Source: an uncultured Bacteroidales bacterium
Lineage (GTDB): Bacteria; Bacteroidota; Bacteroidia; Bacteroidales; UBA932
NCBI GenBank assembly: GCA_934695325.1
Contig: CAKUVD010000005.1
Location: 115,026-179,025 of the forward strand
Direction: 5' to 3'
DNA: 64,000 bases
A program made the translations under genes and the position numbers. The notes below the pieces were generated by a model. That model had not been told where the DNA came from. It saw only the letters and a list, made by a program, of their open reading frames with translations, and ran no database searches. Shown here piece by piece: positions 43,691 through 53,269 of this stretch; the first letter of the stretch is position 1; each line of letters starts with the position of its first letter.

Positions 43691-43709
43691 CAATATGTAA
43701 AACTTTCAC

Positions 43710-43717
43710 TATATTTG
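43710..43717 (+). promoter_or_regulatory. -7 box of the division/cell wall operon promoter
   Basis: TATATTTG matches TAnnTTTG; TGG of the third MraZ repeat lies 21 bases upstream at the -33 place. The predicted leader to mraZ is about 65 bases. Confidence 0.7.
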
Positions 43718-43786
43718 CGGCAAGCGTCGACACGGGTATGACCTGGCTGACGCGAAGTGCGTGAATTTTTCTGTAATAGTATTGTA

Positions 43787-44233
43787 ATGACCACATTCAT
43801 CGGCGAATACATTGCCAAGGCTGACGACAAGGGAAGGCTCGTTTTTCCCTCGGCGCTTAAATCCGCAATGCCTGCCGACGGGGATATGAGGTTCGTGCTG
43901 AAGAAAGACATCTTCGAGGATTGTCTCGAGATGTACACTTTCGAAGAGTGGGAGCGTCAGAGTTCCGAGGTCAAGTCCAGACTGAACTTCTTCAACAGAA
44001 AACACGCCGCTTTCTGGAGAGAGTATATGCGAGACCGCGCCATAGTGGAGCCGGACGGAAAATTCGGAAGGATCTCCATTCCCAAGAAACTCCTGGAAGC
44101 GATAGGTGTCACTAAGGATGTCGTATTCTCAGGCAACGATTACAAAATCGAGATCTGGGCCAAGGAGAAGTTCGAGGCCACAAGGATTTCCGATGAAGAA
44201 TATATCGCTCTGGCCGGGGAACTTTCCAAATAA
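43787..44233 (+). CDS. mraZ: Division/cell wall cluster repressor MraZ
   Basis: 148 residues from ATG 43787; an upstream GTG at 43757 would add ten unrelated residues. The two SpoVT/AbrB-like halves of MraZ are visible: TFIGEYIAKADDKGRLVFPS near the start and IVEPDGKFGRISIPKKLLEA in the second half. MraZ forms a ring that binds repeated boxes ahead of the division cluster and represses it; some homologs affect the partner methyltransferase RsmH. Here three operator repeats precede the gene (43666-43690), so self-control is likely. The rsmH gene follows after 13 bases with an unusually strong ribosome site. Confidence 0.95.
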   Translation: MTTFIGEYIAKADDKGRLVFPSALKSAMPADGDMRFVLKKDIFEDCLEMYTFEEWERQSSEVKSRLNFFNRKHAAFWREYMRDRAIVEPDGKFGRISIPKKLLEAIGVTKDVVFSGNDYKIEIWAKEKFEATRISDEEYIALAGELSK

Positions 44234-44246
44234 AACGGAGGTCCAA

Positions 44247-45209
44247 ATGTCAGAATACCATACGCCAGTGCTTCTGGACGAGAGCGTTTCAGCCCTTGTC
44301 ACCGATCCGTCAGGGATCTACATTGACGCCACATTCGGAGGCGGCGGACACACCGCCGAGATTCTCTCCAGACTGTCCGGAGATGGAAGAGTCATCGCCT
44401 TCGACCGGGACAGCGACGCCATAGGAAACAGGATTGACGACCCGAGGCTCATCCTCATCAGAGCCGATTTCAGATACATACACAATTTCGTCCTCTGGGA
44501 GACTCTGAAAGGCACCATAGGAGACTACGACGGGGAAGAGGCGCTGAATGACAATGCGAAAGTGACCGGGATTCTGGCGGATCTCGGCGTATCTTCCCAC
44601 CAGTTCGACACTGCGGACAGAGGCTTCTCCTTCCGCTTCGACGCGCCCCTGGACATGAGGATGAACACAGAAGGAGGCACGACAGCCGCCGAAATAGTCA
44701 ACACCTACGGACAGGACGAACTGGAAAGAATTCTGAAAATCTACGGTGAAGTGGACAACGCCAAGCGCATAGCGCAACTGATAGTCTCGGCCAGGTCGGC
44801 CGTGGAGATCCGAACCACCGGAGAACTTGACAAGGCCATAGAGCCGGCACTCCCCGGCTTCGCAAGCCACAAGACTCTCGCCAAGATATACCAGGCGCTC
44901 AGAATCGAGGTGAACAATGAAATGAGATCCCTGGAGAAGTTCCTCGAGGGTGCGGCATTGTCCCTCAAAGCCGGAGGCAGGCTGGCGGTGATAACCTATC
45001 ACTCGCTAGAGGATCGTATGGTGAAGAATTTCATAAAATCAGGGAACATTCACGGAGAAGTCGCAAAAGATTTCTACGGAAACGTACTGGCTCCGCTCAA
45101 GGCGCTGAATCGCAAGCCGATATTGCCTCAAGAAAGCGAGATATCAGAAAACACAAGAGCGAGAAGCGCAAAGCTGCGCGTCGCAGAACGGATAGAGGAG
45201 GAGGCCTGA
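44247..45209 (+). CDS. rsmH: 16S rRNA (cytosine-1402-N4)-methyltransferase
   Basis: 320 residues from ATG 44247, which is preceded by GGAGGT at 44237-44242; such a strong Shine-Dalgarno site is uncommon in Bacteroidota and settles the start against the longer reading from 44106. The SAM-binding motif DATFGGGGHTAEIL is near residue 25, with LADLGVSSHQFD and FRFDAPLDMRM in the middle and the C-terminal YHSLEDRMVKNFIK. It methylates C1402 of 16S rRNA. A short acidic insert (DYDGEEALNDNAK, about 92-104) is not usual in the family. Second gene of the operon; ftsL follows after one base. Confidence 0.96.
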   Translation: MSEYHTPVLLDESVSALVTDPSGIYIDATFGGGGHTAEILSRLSGDGRVIAFDRDSDAIGNRIDDPRLILIRADFRYIHNFVLWETLKGTIGDYDGEEALNDNAKVTGILADLGVSSHQFDTADRGFSFRFDAPLDMRMNTEGGTTAAEIVNTYGQDELERILKIYGEVDNAKRIAQLIVSARSAVEIRTTGELDKAIEPALPGFASHKTLAKIYQALRIEVNNEMRSLEKFLEGAALSLKAGGRLAVITYHSLEDRMVKNFIKSGNIHGEVAKDFYGNVLAPLKALNRKPILPQESEISENTRARSAKLRVAERIEEEA

Positions 45210-45210
45210 T

Positions 45211-45564
45211 ATGATCGACTTGAAATCCATAGGACACTCAGTCTGGGACATAATAATAGCTTTCTTCAGAGGCGAGATCTTCCTGAAGATGAAACTGGAC
45301 AAGTATTTCGTGCACATTATCTTCGTCTTCCTTCTGGCTTGGGTGACCATAATATTGAAGATACTGGCAGAGAACACATTCGAGAAAGTCGAGAGCAACA
45401 AGAAGACGCTGAAGAGTATGCAGATATACCACACAGAGAAGATGGTAGAAATGGCTCGGCTCGGAAGAATGTCCAAGACAGGCGAGATGCTGAAGGAAAG
45501 GGGCTCCGTCGTGGCGTTTCCTATAAAGCCGGCTGACACTATAGATTCGGAGGAAAGGCAATGA
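45211..45564 (+). CDS. ftsL: Cell division protein FtsL-like
   Basis: 117 residues. One membrane span at about 33-53 (YFVHIIFVFLLAWVTIILKIL), a short cytoplasmic N-terminus, and a periplasmic part rich in Glu/Lys that should form the coiled coil typical of FtsL (EKVESNKKTLKSMQIYHTEKM). Sequence conservation of FtsL is low; position between rsmH and ftsI, size and topology carry the call. It would join FtsB and FtsQ to recruit FtsI and FtsW. GAGGAGG precedes the start; the stop overlaps the ftsI start as ATGA. Confidence 0.85.
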   Translation: MIDLKSIGHSVWDIIIAFFRGEIFLKMKLDKYFVHIIFVFLLAWVTIILKILAENTFEKVESNKKTLKSMQIYHTEKMVEMARLGRMSKTGEMLKERGSVVAFPIKPADTIDSEERQ

Positions 45565-47663
45565 TGACGAATGACAATCCCGAGAGAGAAAGCAACATAC
45601 TGAAAGGGATGCACGTGGCATTCGCCATAATCTGCATTATAATGCTGTGTCGGATAGTATCCATTCAGTGCTGTTTCCGGAATTCGGACCCTTACCTCAA
45701 GTATTTCCGCGCCACCAACTGGAAACAGGGCATCGCCCCTTCTCGAGGAGCCATACTGGCTTCCGACGGCAGGATCCTGGCCATTACAACGCCGATGTAT
45801 CAGATCTATATGGACTGCACCGTACAGAAAGAAGCATTTCTGGCAAAGGACAAGGACGGCCAGCTGCTGGACAAGGACGGAGAGAAGAAGGAACAGGCGT
45901 GGAGAGACTCGGTGAGAGGGCTGGCGGAAGGGCTGTCAAGGATCTACGGAAAGTCACCGCAGTTCTGGAACGGCACGATAATAAACGGCAGGAACACCGG
46001 CAAGAAATACCTCAAGATAGGCGGAAACATTGACCACGAGACTCTTCAGAAGGTCAAGGCGCTGCCGCTCTTCAACAAAGGCGGCAACAAGGGAGGCATA
46101 ATAATAAAGGACATCGACACGAGGCAGTACCCTTACGGAGCGCTCGCGCTCAGGACCATCGGATACGTGAAGGACAATGATATGGAATCCGGGAGACGGG
46201 CCATCGGCCTGGAGGGCAAGTTCAACTATATCCTTCACGGAAAGGACGGCTATTTCTGGACAAGGCAAAGTGACAAAAGCCGCATAATGAACAGAGACAG
46301 TTCCTGGGTGGATGCCGAGAACGGAAAGGACATCCGGACGACTCTCAACATTGACCTGCAGGACATCGCCGACAATGCGCTGCGCGGACAGATATCCGGC
46401 CAGGACAATCTGGAGGCGGGATGTGTCATCATTATGGACGTGAAGACCGGAGCGATAAGGGCAATGGTGAACCTTACGAGGGACAGCACCTCCGGGACAT
46501 TCGGAGAGAACTACAACCTCGCGATAGGGCGTGCTGGCGAGCCTGGTTCCGTATTCAAGTCGGCGATCCTGATGAGCCTTATGGAAGACGGCAAGGTAAG
46601 GCTTTCCGACGAGATTCCGACGAACCACGGAATCGTAGGAAAGTTCAAGGCCGACGAACATATAGTGGCCTACGAACGCAGCCAGCACAAGGACAAGATC
46701 TCAGTGATGCACGGATACGAGACATCCTCCAACTACGTTTTCAGGAAACTCGCCATAGACAATTACGGAGACAAGCCGAAGAAGCTGCTCGACAACCTCT
46801 ATATGTACAAGCTCGGCGAAAGCTATGACTTCGACCTGGACGGCTTCGCCGCGCCTTATCTGCCGTCACCTGACTCAAAGTATTGGAGCGGCACCGACCT
46901 CGGCTCCATAGCCATCGGATATTCAGTCCGCGAGACGCCGCTTCATCTGGTGACATTCTACAATGCCATCGCGAACAAAGGGAAGATGATGAAGCCATAT
47001 CTGGTGGAAGACATTGAAGAGAGCGGGATCGTGAAGGAGAAAAGAGGTCCGTCAGTGCTGAACGGGGCCATCTGCTCGCGTGCGACTGCGGACAGCCTCA
47101 CTACCGGTCTTATGAGAATCACCGAAGAAGGAACCGCGGCGAGAAGGCTGAAAGACGCCAAGCTCAAAGTGGCTGGAAAGACCGGGACGGCCAGGATAGT
47201 GGTGGATCCGAAGACGGCGATGCCAAGAGACCCGTACACGGACAGACAGGGCAGGAAACGCTATCAGGGAACATTCGTAGGGTTCTTTCCTGCCGAGAAT
47301 CCGGCATACTCAGCCATAGTGGTGATCTACTCCAAGCCCAGCAAGGAGATTTTCTTCGGAGGAACGACTCCGGCCCTGGTGTTCAGGGAGATCGTAGACA
47401 AGATATATGCTTATGACACGTCATACGGAGAATTTCTGAAAGACAAAGGCAGGATGCCGGAGCTCAGGCAGGAACTTCCATCCGTGGACAAGGACGGAAG
47501 AGTCCCGGACCTGAAAGGGCTTGGACTTTCAGATGCGATGTATGTGATAGAAAGTGACGGATACAGATGCTCTTACACAGGTACGGGGCACGTCGCGGGA
47601 CAGAGCCCGGCACCTGGCACAAGACTGGACGCCGGAGGAAAGATATCAATCAGACTTGAGTAG
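45561..47663 (+). CDS. ftsI: Penicillin-binding protein, division transpeptidase
   Basis: 700 residues. One N-terminal membrane span (about 15-35), the PBP dimerisation domain (APSRGAILASDGRILA), then the transpeptidase with its three motifs: SVFK with the acyl Ser at 330, SSN (in YETSSNYVF) near 391, and KTG at 540-542 (VAGKTGTARI). A C-terminal PASTA domain (VPDLKGLGLSDAMYVIESDG) covers about 640-700. It cross-links septal peptidoglycan together with FtsW. It begins in an ATGA overlap with ftsL and ends 8 bases before murE. The PASTA domain is common for this protein in Bacteroidota. Confidence 0.96.
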   Translation: MMTNDNPERESNILKGMHVAFAIICIIMLCRIVSIQCCFRNSDPYLKYFRATNWKQGIAPSRGAILASDGRILAITTPMYQIYMDCTVQKEAFLAKDKDGQLLDKDGEKKEQAWRDSVRGLAEGLSRIYGKSPQFWNGTIINGRNTGKKYLKIGGNIDHETLQKVKALPLFNKGGNKGGIIIKDIDTRQYPYGALALRTIGYVKDNDMESGRRAIGLEGKFNYILHGKDGYFWTRQSDKSRIMNRDSSWVDAENGKDIRTTLNIDLQDIADNALRGQISGQDNLEAGCVIIMDVKTGAIRAMVNLTRDSTSGTFGENYNLAIGRAGEPGSVFKSAILMSLMEDGKVRLSDEIPTNHGIVGKFKADEHIVAYERSQHKDKISVMHGYETSSNYVFRKLAIDNYGDKPKKLLDNLYMYKLGESYDFDLDGFAAPYLPSPDSKYWSGTDLGSIAIGYSVRETPLHLVTFYNAIANKGKMMKPYLVEDIEESGIVKEKRGPSVLNGAICSRATADSLTTGLMRITEEGTAARRLKDAKLKVAGKTGTARIVVDPKTAMPRDPYTDRQGRKRYQGTFVGFFPAENPAYSAIVVIYSKPSKEIFFGGTTPALVFREIVDKIYAYDTSYGEFLKDKGRMPELRQELPSVDKDGRVPDLKGLGLSDAMYVIESDGYRCSYTGTGHVAGQSPAPGTRLDAGGKISIRLE

Positions 47664-47671
47664 TTTTTATT

Positions 47672-49162
47672 ATGAAACTTGAAGAGATCATAAGAGACTG
47701 CGGTATCGTCAAGACAGACGGAGACACCGCTCAGAACATAAAATCAATATGCGCCGACTCCAGGAAAGTGGAGCCGGGTTCATTGTTCATTGCCGTAAAG
47801 GGATATGCCGGAGACGGGCACAAGTTCATTGCGTCCGCCATCGAAAAAGGTGCGTCCGCCGTAATTTACGAGGATGAGGATGAGATGAAGGCGCAGGCCG
47901 ATGCAGCAGGCGCGGATACATCCCGCATATCTTTCGTCAAGGTAAAAAGCTCTCGCCACGCCGAGGCTATGGCGGCAGCTGCATTCTACGGAAACCCCTC
48001 ACACGAACTCACGCTCGTCGGGATAACGGGGACCAACGGCAAGACGACTACGGTCACACTGCTCCACCACCTCTTCACGGCTCTCGGATACAAGTGCGGA
48101 CTGCTCTCGACGATAGCGAATTATGTAGGAGACAGGATACTCGAGACGGCCAATACCACGGCCGACCCCATCACCATCAACTCGTTGCTGAGACAGATGG
48201 CCGACGAAGGCTGCGAGTACTGCTTTATGGAGGTCAGCTCCATCGGTATGGAACAGGAAAGGGTGACAGGCCTGAAGTTCAAGGCAGGCATATTCTCGAA
48301 CCTGACGCACGACCATCTGGACTACCACAAGACATTCGCCGAGTATCTTCGCTGCAAGAAGCTTTTCTTTGACACGCTGCCGGCCGACGCCTATGCAATC
48401 ACCAACATTGATGACCGAAACGGTATGGTAATGGTGCAGAACACGAAGGCAAAAGTAGTGACCTATTCCTGCAGGAGCATCGCTGACCATACCTGCCGCA
48501 TCATTGAGGAAAGTTTCGACGGGATGCAGCTCCGCATAGACGGCAAGGAGATATGGACCAGGCTCATAGGACAGCACAATGCATATAATCTGCTCGCCAT
48601 CTACACCACCGCCATACTCATCGGGGCCGACCAGGACGAGGCTCTCATCCAGCTTAGCAGACTGGAATCAGCGAAAGGTAGGCTCGAGACAATGCGGGGG
48701 CCGCGCGGCCTTTCCGTCATCATCGACTACGCCCATACGCCTGACGCTCTGGAGAATGTCCTGAAGACACTCCGCGACATCGGGCCGAAGAAACACATAA
48801 TCTGCCTGTTCGGCTGCGGCGGGGACAGAGACCGCACCAAAAGGCCTGAGATGGCCGCAGTTGCAGAAAAATACTCCGACAGAATCTTCATCACATCGGA
48901 CAACAGCCGGACAGAGAAGACTGAAGACATTATGGAGGAAATCCGAAAAGGCCTGAGCCCGGCCGGAGCAACCAAAGCATTGTCCATAGCGGACAGGAAG
49001 GAAGCCATCAGAGCCGCCATCACCCTGGCGCCCGACGGAGCCGTGATCCTGCTCGCCGGCAAGGGGCACGAGACTTATCAGATAATCGGCACTGAGCACA
49101 GGCATTTCGATGAAAGGGAAATCGTCAGCGAAGTGTTCAAATCAATGGAGGAAGCGAAATGA
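47672..49162 (+). CDS. murE: UDP-MurNAc-L-Ala-D-Glu:meso-diaminopimelate ligase
   Basis: 496 residues. Mur ligase domains in order: N-terminal UMP-binding part (ICADSRKVEPGSLFIAVKG), central ATPase with GTNGKTT at 120-126 and the Lys-bearing stretch LTHDHLDYHKTFAEYL, and the C-terminal domain with FGCGGDRDRTKRPEM. It adds the third amino acid to the peptidoglycan stem. The residue pattern at the amino acid site reads DNSR where diaminopimelate ligases usually have DNPR; the Arg that contacts the second carboxylate is kept, so meso-diaminopimelate is still the likely substrate. ATGA overlap with mraY. Confidence 0.95.
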   Translation: MKLEEIIRDCGIVKTDGDTAQNIKSICADSRKVEPGSLFIAVKGYAGDGHKFIASAIEKGASAVIYEDEDEMKAQADAAGADTSRISFVKVKSSRHAEAMAAAAFYGNPSHELTLVGITGTNGKTTTVTLLHHLFTALGYKCGLLSTIANYVGDRILETANTTADPITINSLLRQMADEGCEYCFMEVSSIGMEQERVTGLKFKAGIFSNLTHDHLDYHKTFAEYLRCKKLFFDTLPADAYAITNIDDRNGMVMVQNTKAKVVTYSCRSIADHTCRIIEESFDGMQLRIDGKEIWTRLIGQHNAYNLLAIYTTAILIGADQDEALIQLSRLESAKGRLETMRGPRGLSVIIDYAHTPDALENVLKTLRDIGPKKHIICLFGCGGDRDRTKRPEMAAVAEKYSDRIFITSDNSRTEKTEDIMEEIRKGLSPAGATKALSIADRKEAIRAAITLAPDGAVILLAGKGHETYQIIGTEHRHFDEREIVSEVFKSMEEAK

Positions 49163-50469
49163 TATACCACTTGTTCCAGTTGCTGAAAGACTATGACATT
49201 CCTGGGCAGGGCCTTATGAACTACCTGTCTTTCAGGGCAATGGCCGCCAGCGTAACGGCTATGTTGATTTCATTCTTCGCAGGTAGGCGCATCATCCGCT
49301 GGCTGCAGAAGAAACAGATCGGAGAGACGATCAGGGACCTCGGCCTGGAGGGGCAGATGCAGAAGAAAGGCACCCCTACGATGGGAGGTGTCATAATACT
49401 TCTCGCCATCGGCGTATCAGCGCTGCTTTTCTGTGACCTCACAAACATCTATACACAGCTGCTTATGTTCACCACATTCTGGTGTGGAGGAATCGGATTC
49501 GCCGATGACTACATAAAGGTGTTCAGACACAATAAGGATGGAATGAGCGAGAGGGGCAAGCTGGTGCTGCAGATTATACTCGGCTTCATCGTAGGGCTTA
49601 CTGTATGCTTCAACAATGACATTGTCATAAGAGAGAAAGTCAAGGTCGAGACAGCGGAAAACGGAACCACCTATCTTCCGCAGGGAAGTTCCGACCTGGA
49701 CGTGAACAGCGAGACCATCGTGAGCCGCAGCGGATGGAAGATGGAGAACATAGTGAAGAGCACAAAGACCACTCTGCCATTCGTTAAGAGGCACGAGTTC
49801 GACTACAAGTGGCTGTCTCCGTTCCAGGGGAAATGGGGCTGGTACTGCAAATGGGCGATCTACGTGCTGATGATAGTGATCGTCATAACAGCCTGCTCGA
49901 ACGGCACGAACCTCACCGACGGAATGGACGGGCTGGCGGCCGGAACTTCAGCCATCGTGGGCACGGTCATCGGCATCCTGGCCTGGCTGAGCGGAAACCT
50001 CATAAACTCTGATTACCTGAACATAATGTATATTCCGGGCACCGGAGAGGTGGCTGTATTTATGTCGGTGTTCGTGGGAGCCCTGCTCGGATTCCTGTGG
50101 TACAACTCATACCCGGCGCAGGTATTTATGGGCGACACGGGCAGCCTGGCGATAGGCGGAATCATAGGCGTGAGCGCCATATTGATAAGGAAAGAGCTTC
50201 TGCTTCCGATATTGTGCGGGATTTTCTTCGTGGAAAGCCTGTCGGTGCTGATTCAGAGGTTCTGGTTCAAGTACACGAGGAAACGATATGGCACGGGGCA
50301 GAGGATTTTCAGGATGGCTCCGTTGCATCATCATTATCAGAAAATAGGGATAGATGCGAAGATTCAGTGGCCGAGCCACCCGATTCCGGAGGCTAAGATT
50401 GTCACGAGGTTCTGGCTTGTGGGGCTTATCCTCGCGGTCGCCACACTCGCCCTCCTCAAGATAAGATAA
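49159..50469 (+). CDS. mraY: Phospho-MurNAc-pentapeptide transferase (lipid I synthase)
   Basis: 436 residues with about ten membrane spans. Catalytic motifs are intact: GFADDYIKVF near 115, TDGMDGLAAGTSA with the Mg-binding Asp near 255, and APLHHHYQKIG near 390 with its His cluster. It links phospho-MurNAc-pentapeptide to undecaprenyl phosphate at the inner membrane. A loop of about 65 residues near 155-220 (VETAENGTTYLPQGSSDLD and following) makes it longer than E. coli MraY; such an expansion is usual in Bacteroidota. The start overlaps the murE stop (ATGA). Confidence 0.96.
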   Translation: MIYHLFQLLKDYDIPGQGLMNYLSFRAMAASVTAMLISFFAGRRIIRWLQKKQIGETIRDLGLEGQMQKKGTPTMGGVIILLAIGVSALLFCDLTNIYTQLLMFTTFWCGGIGFADDYIKVFRHNKDGMSERGKLVLQIILGFIVGLTVCFNNDIVIREKVKVETAENGTTYLPQGSSDLDVNSETIVSRSGWKMENIVKSTKTTLPFVKRHEFDYKWLSPFQGKWGWYCKWAIYVLMIVIVITACSNGTNLTDGMDGLAAGTSAIVGTVIGILAWLSGNLINSDYLNIMYIPGTGEVAVFMSVFVGALLGFLWYNSYPAQVFMGDTGSLAIGGIIGVSAILIRKELLLPILCGIFFVESLSVLIQRFWFKYTRKRYGTGQRIFRMAPLHHHYQKIGIDAKIQWPSHPIPEAKIVTRFWLVGLILAVATLALLKIR

Positions 50470-50510
50470 TTGCAAGGTTTAACTGAATTTGAGACAAACT
50501 GCATACGAAG

Positions 50511-51860
50511 ATGGATACTAAAAAGCGAATCGTAATCCTGGGCGGAGGCGAAAGCGGAGCAGGCGCCGCCGTCCTCGCGAAAGTAAAAGGCTTCGACGTC
50601 TTCCTCTCTGACAGAGGAGAAATCGCCGCAGAGCACGCCGCACTCCTGAAGAAATGGGATATCCCATACGAAGAGGGACACCATACGGAAGAACTGATAC
50701 TGAACGCCGATGAGATCATAAAGAGCCCCGGGATACCGTCCACGGCCCCGATGATCCGCAAGATCGAAGAGAAAGGCATACATATCATCTCCGAGATCGA
50801 ATTCGCCGGCAGATACGATACCGCCAAGAAAATATGTATAACAGGCAGCAACGGCAAGACCACCACGACGTCACTGATCTACTACCTCTTGAAAGAGGCA
50901 GGACTCAACGTCGGCCTCGGCGGAAACATCGGGAAGAGCTACGCATATCAGGTCGCTACCGAACATTTCGACTACTACGTTTTGGAAATCAGCAGTTTCC
51001 AACTGGACAACTGCTACGACTTCCGTCCTGACATCGCCATAATCACGAACATAACCCCAGATCATCTCGACAGATACGGCTACGAGATGGAGAACTATGT
51101 GAAGGCCAAGTTCAGACTCACGAGGAACCTGCGCCCGGAAGACTGCTTCATCTTCGATTCAGATGACGAAATCACCATAAACCATCTGAGCAAGATCGTG
51201 ATGGAGGCCAAAAGACTTCCGTTCTCGCAGAAGGACAGACCTCAACCGGGAGCATATCTCGACGGAGACAAGATTGTCGTAAGATATGATGACGACGAGT
51301 GCGACATCTTCCTGAAAGAACTGGCGCTCGGAGGAAAGCACAACATCTACAATTCTATGGCGGCAGCCCTTGCGGCCAAGGCCAGCGGCATCGACAATGA
51401 GACCATCCGCAATTCGCTGGAGACATTCGCTCCGATAGAGCATAGGCTCGAGCCGGTTCTCAGCGTCGGAGGAGTGCTCTACATCAACGACTCCAAGGCG
51501 ACCAATGTAGACGCCGCGTGGTATGCGCTGGAGTGCCAGACACGCCCAGTGGTGTGGATCGTGGGCGGAACCGACAAAGGCAACGATTACGATGTCCTGA
51601 AGGCTCTCGTGAAGGAGAAAGTCAAGGCCATCGTATGTATGGGCGTGGACAACCATAAGTTTCACGAAGCGTTCGAGAGCATTGTCGGGAAAGAGAATAT
51701 GAAAGACACACTCTCGGCGGAAGAGGCCGTAAAGGCGTCAGCCGCATTCGCAAAAGACGGTGACGTAGTGCTGCTCAGTCCTTGCTGCGCAAGTTTCGAC
51801 CTTTTCACTTGCTATGAAGACCGCGGAGAGAAATTCAAGGAAGCCGTAAGAAAACTTTAG
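50511..51860 (+). CDS. murD: UDP-MurNAc-L-alanine:D-glutamate ligase
   Basis: 449 residues. The N-terminal Rossmann motif VILGGGESGAGAAVLA, the ATPase loop GSNGKTT at 112-118, LEISSFQLD, TNITPDHLDRYG and the C-terminal INDSKATNVDAAWYAL and GGTDKGNDY match MurD. It adds D-glutamate to UDP-MurNAc-Ala in the cytoplasm. It lies 41 bases after mraY and 5 bases before ftsW, part of the same transcript. No unusual insert. Confidence 0.96.
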   Translation: MDTKKRIVILGGGESGAGAAVLAKVKGFDVFLSDRGEIAAEHAALLKKWDIPYEEGHHTEELILNADEIIKSPGIPSTAPMIRKIEEKGIHIISEIEFAGRYDTAKKICITGSNGKTTTTSLIYYLLKEAGLNVGLGGNIGKSYAYQVATEHFDYYVLEISSFQLDNCYDFRPDIAIITNITPDHLDRYGYEMENYVKAKFRLTRNLRPEDCFIFDSDDEITINHLSKIVMEAKRLPFSQKDRPQPGAYLDGDKIVVRYDDDECDIFLKELALGGKHNIYNSMAAALAAKASGIDNETIRNSLETFAPIEHRLEPVLSVGGVLYINDSKATNVDAAWYALECQTRPVVWIVGGTDKGNDYDVLKALVKEKVKAIVCMGVDNHKFHEAFESIVGKENMKDTLSAEEAVKASAAFAKDGDVVLLSPCCASFDLFTCYEDRGEKFKEAVRKL

Positions 51861-51865
51861 CGACT

Positions 51866-53257
51866 ATGGCGGAAGAATCAGAAAAGACAAGTTCGACATT
51901 CGGGCATAAGTTCGCAAGATTGTGGAACATACTGGACAATCCGGAAGGAGACAAGGTCGTATGGCTGATTGTCATCTTGCTCATACTCTGTTCCATATTG
52001 GCATTGTCTTCATCCACTTCGCAGCTGGTCGGGGACAAGGGGTCGAGAATATCCTATGCGATGGAACAGGGGATGTTGTCCGTCATCGGATTCGCCATCA
52101 TCTTCGGCATATATAAGATAAAGAAAATCGGATGGTTCTGGTATTTCTCCAGATTCGGTTTCGCAATATCGGCCTTCTTGCTGGGCTGGGTGGCGCTGCA
52201 CATCCAATTTCCAGGATTCTCCGCCGGTCATATAAACAGCGCCTGGCGAGTCATAAAAGTCGCCGGAGTATTTCAGCTGCACGTGTTCGAGTTCGCCAAA
52301 GTGTTTATGGTAATGTACATAGCCTGGGCGATGGATATGATAAACTCCGGCAAGCAGGGACTCGCAGACAGACTTGCAGACAGGTTTTCCAAAACAAAAT
52401 ACATCGGGAAATACATAAGACTGCTTAAAGAGAAGAGCGGCAAGGTCGTGTTCTATATCGGAATCCCGATCCTGATAGTATCAGCATTGATCTCTCCGGG
52501 AAGCAACTCCAGTGCGATCATCGTGGCAGCCATACTGATCGCCACGGCAGCGGTAGCCGGACTGGAGCACAGATATCTGTGGTACCTGGCAATAGCGCTC
52601 ATAGGCCTCGGCGTAATCGCCTTCGTAGGATATAAGCTGGACATCCTGCCTGCGCAGCGCATCGAGACCGCCATAAGCCGAATCTTCACGAAGAGCACAG
52701 ACAAGATCCTGGCAGAAATGCACACGAAGAAGCCTGGAAGTCCTGAATTCCAGAAATTATTGGATGCCAACCGGCAGCGCATCAGCGCCAAGGTAGCGGT
52801 GAGCGAAGGGACAGGACTGCTGGGCAAAGGCCCCGGCAACAGCACCCAGAAATATGTGGTCTCCGTAATATATGAAGACTATATGTTCAGTTTCATCATA
52901 GAGGAATATGGGATAATCGGAGCCCTCTTCATAATGTTCATCTATGGAAGCCTCCTGGCAAGAGGGAGTATGCTCGTGAGACAATGCGAAGACAGATATG
53001 CCAGGGCGCTCATAGCAGGCCTGATAATACTCATATCGGGCCAGGCCCTGCTCCATATGATGGTGAACCTGGATATGAGGATACACACCGGACAGACACT
53101 CCCGATGATCAGCCACGGAAAAAGTGCGTTCATCGCATTCAGCATCGCATTCGGCATAATTCTTTCAGTCAGCAGAATGGCAAAACTGAAGAACACTCAG
53201 GCGACGAAGTCCGCCGAAGATGCCGAGGCAGAAAAAGAACTGCCTGACGGACAATAA
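51866..53257 (+). CDS. ftsW: Septal peptidoglycan glycosyltransferase FtsW (SEDS family)
   Basis: 463 residues, about ten membrane spans, with the SEDS signatures AEMHTKKPGSPEFQ preceding the large periplasmic loop, EGTGLLGKGPGNST, FSFIIEEYGIIGA and MISHGKSAFIAFSIAFG. It polymerises lipid II at the septum together with FtsI. The N-terminus has a 25-residue charged extension before the first span (MAEESEKTSSTFGHKFARLW), and the C-terminus a charged tail. Thirteen bases to murG. Confidence 0.95.
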   Translation: MAEESEKTSSTFGHKFARLWNILDNPEGDKVVWLIVILLILCSILALSSSTSQLVGDKGSRISYAMEQGMLSVIGFAIIFGIYKIKKIGWFWYFSRFGFAISAFLLGWVALHIQFPGFSAGHINSAWRVIKVAGVFQLHVFEFAKVFMVMYIAWAMDMINSGKQGLADRLADRFSKTKYIGKYIRLLKEKSGKVVFYIGIPILIVSALISPGSNSSAIIVAAILIATAAVAGLEHRYLWYLAIALIGLGVIAFVGYKLDILPAQRIETAISRIFTKSTDKILAEMHTKKPGSPEFQKLLDANRQRISAKVAVSEGTGLLGKGPGNSTQKYVVSVIYEDYMFSFIIEEYGIIGALFIMFIYGSLLARGSMLVRQCEDRYARALIAGLIILISGQALLHMMVNLDMRIHTGQTLPMISHGKSAFIAFSIAFGIILSVSRMAKLKNTQATKSAEDAEAEKELPDGQ

Positions 53258-53269
53258 AGAGGATAGACT

